Below are positions 5,258 to 6,211 of a stretch of DNA of 6,211 nt, one piece after another. This DNA comes from Candidatus Roizmanbacteria bacterium (GTDB lineage Bacteria; Patescibacteriota; Microgenomatia; UBA1406; GWC2-37-13). Each line of letters opens with the position of its first letter. Position 1 is the first letter of the stretch. Made by a program: the position numbers and the translations under genes. The stretch lies in contig JACQRR010000049.1 in assembly GCA_016206365.1 (NCBI GenBank), positions 1-6,211 on the forward strand. Reading direction: 5' to 3'. The notes beneath the pieces are model-generated. The model was not told the DNA's origin and searched no databases. It was given only the letters and a program-made list of their open reading frames with translations.

Positions 5258-6103
5258 GTTAAAAAATTAATAGATGACAACTATAGTCAAATTTATGAAC
5301 AGTTAGGAAAAAGTCATTGGGATTTAATATCTCATATAGAAACAAGAATGATAAAGAGTCCTTCTGCAGGCCAACTAAGTCTTGATTTAATCTTCCTTCT
5401 TTTTCATAAACTTGAAATCTCAAGACAGATTCATCTGTCGATCCTTCAGACAAGGGAAGCCTATCAAGAAGCAATCTCAATCCATGATCCAACAAAGGTT
5501 ATAGAACTAGTTTTTTTCGTTGAATTTGATCTAACTGTTGGTTTAACCGCAAGCGAGGCTGTAGAAAAACCAGCCGCCTATGATTTGCCTCTACCTGATG
5601 TAGAAACTGCTGAGAGAGACGCCCACACAGTGGCTATGCTACATACCCACCCTCCTCTTCCAGACGATATTCTTGCTCCCAGCGTTATAGTTACCGATGA
5701 TTATGGAAATAGATTCGGAGATTTGTATAGTTTTATTGTTATAAGAAAAGAAAATCAGAAAGCTCAAGAAAATAAAAGAAAAACGACATTTGCCCAACCA
5801 TTATTATCTATCATAATAAAGGAAGATTTGGAAAAAGAGCGTTGCCAGCTTTTGCTTATTAGAGAGAGTTCAACACTTATGGAATTGGATGAGGCTGAAT
5901 ATATAAAATTGTTAAACGAATATCAAGAAAGATTAAGTAAAGCTAAGAGTGGGGATGAAGTTTGTCAAATCTTACGAGGGATGGGATATTTTTGTTCGTA
6001 TCTTGAGCTGTCTGCTGCTGATTTCTATAATTACCCAATGATTCCTTCCGTTGAAAGTTTCAAAAATTTACTCGCTGAAATTTTAGGACCTAATTATAAA
6101 TAA
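5252..6103 (+). CDS. JAB/JAMM-like (MPN) domain protein, putative metallopeptidase
   Basis: 283 residues. The central part reads as a JAB/MPN-type fold. A hydrophobic strand with acidic residues (IELVFFVEFD, 84-93) may hold the catalytic glutamate. AMLHTHPP (128-135) supplies H131 and H133, APSVIVTDD (142-150) supplies S144 and D149/D150, and the strand LYSFIVIRKE (158-167) follows. JAMM proteases use E, HxH, S and D to bind zinc and often cut isopeptide or peptide bonds. The spacing from HxH to S (10 residues) and S to D (4 or 5) is looser than the canonical HxHx7Sx2D, so the assignment is probable rather than sure. The first 80 residues are helical, and the last 110 form an acidic helical region of unknown role. 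No signal peptide or membrane segment. The start is fixed by an in-frame TGA at 5231. No ubiquitin-like, E1 or E2 partner is present in the window, so the substrate is unknown. Confidence 0.72.
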   Translation: MEVKKLIDDNYSQIYEQLGKSHWDLISHIETRMIKSPSAGQLSLDLIFLLFHKLEISRQIHLSILQTREAYQEAISIHDPTKVIELVFFVEFDLTVGLTASEAVEKPAAYDLPLPDVETAERDAHTVAMLHTHPPLPDDILAPSVIVTDDYGNRFGDLYSFIVIRKENQKAQENKRKTTFAQPLLSIIIKEDLEKERCQLLLIRESSTLMELDEAEYIKLLNEYQERLSKAKSGDEVCQILRGMGYFCSYLELSAADFYNYPMIPSVESFKNLLAEILGPNYK

Positions 6104-6211
6104 AATATTTCCACTAACCATCTCAATATTGCCAAAACTATATGCGGTCGTTGGTTATAAAATCAATATTATTACTTTAGGCTTTTAATTATTCTACTGC
6201 CTTTTTCCCCA

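Noticed and set aside
5259..5495. Minus-strand reading frame of 78 codons
   Set aside because: It is antisense to the JAB-like gene start, with no independent support.
3051..6103. A bacterial ubiquitin-like modification or defence operon built around the JAB-like protein
   Set aside because: No E1, E2, ubiquitin-like or nuclease gene is present, and the adjacent operon is on the opposite strand.
6104..6211. Terminator or the end of a convergent minus-strand gene
   Set aside because: Only a long-loop 6-bp pairing (taacca 6115-6120 with tggtta 6152-6157) and a direct repeat tcaatatt (6123-6130, 6163-6170) are present. Short minus-strand frames open at the right edge (such as one ending KSLK) are too short to support.

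Overview
The window is AT-rich bacterial DNA with short intergenic gaps, five protein genes and no RNA genes. All frames work with the standard bacterial code: TGA is a stop at the end of the first gene and is not needed inside any frame. The gene types fit an uncultivated small-genome bacterium of the Candidate Phyla Radiation, perhaps Microgenomates-like. They are large multi-pass membrane proteins that look like GT-C glycosyltransferases, a dolichol-phosphate-mannose-synthase-like GT2, and a histidine phosphatase with a helical N-terminal extension. That placement is an inference from gene style; no marker gene is present.

Layout. Positions 3-932 (+) hold the 3' part of a polytopic membrane protein whose frame is open to the left edge. 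Seven bases later, 940-3024 (+) encodes a 694-residue polytopic protein resembling GT-C enzymes. A 26-bp gap with a small inverted repeat separates it from a convergent two-gene minus-strand operon. The first gene of that operon (5245-3755) is a 496-residue protein with a C-terminal histidine phosphatase domain. It is joined by a TAATG overlap to a 234-residue GT2-like protein (3755-3051) that lacks the usual acidic DxD-type motif. Head-to-head with this operon, only 6 bp away, 5252-6103 (+) encodes a 283-residue protein with a JAB/JAMM-like HxHP...S...D motif. The last 108 bp hold no gene that can be supported.

Functional reading. The left four genes suggest cell-envelope glycan or lipid-linked sugar work: a GT2 that could load a lipid carrier, and GT-C-like membrane enzymes that could use such carriers. 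The phosphatase is translationally coupled to the GT2 but its substrate is unknown. The JAB-like gene is divergent and may be only a neighbour.

The most unusual signal is not a gene. Short tandem repeats with a strict 7-bp period, of three different unit sequences, are embedded inside coding frames. One forms a roughly 120-bp inverted-repeat element read through as about 40 residues of the GT-C-like protein. One is four near-perfect units in a predicted membrane segment. One is a heptad array plus hairpin inside the GT2 gene, and a 12-bp piece of its unit recurs, in another codon phase, in the phosphatase gene. A second notable signal is the face-to-face pair of start codons, with a perfect extended -10 box so close to the plus-strand start that the transcript should be leaderless or nearly so.
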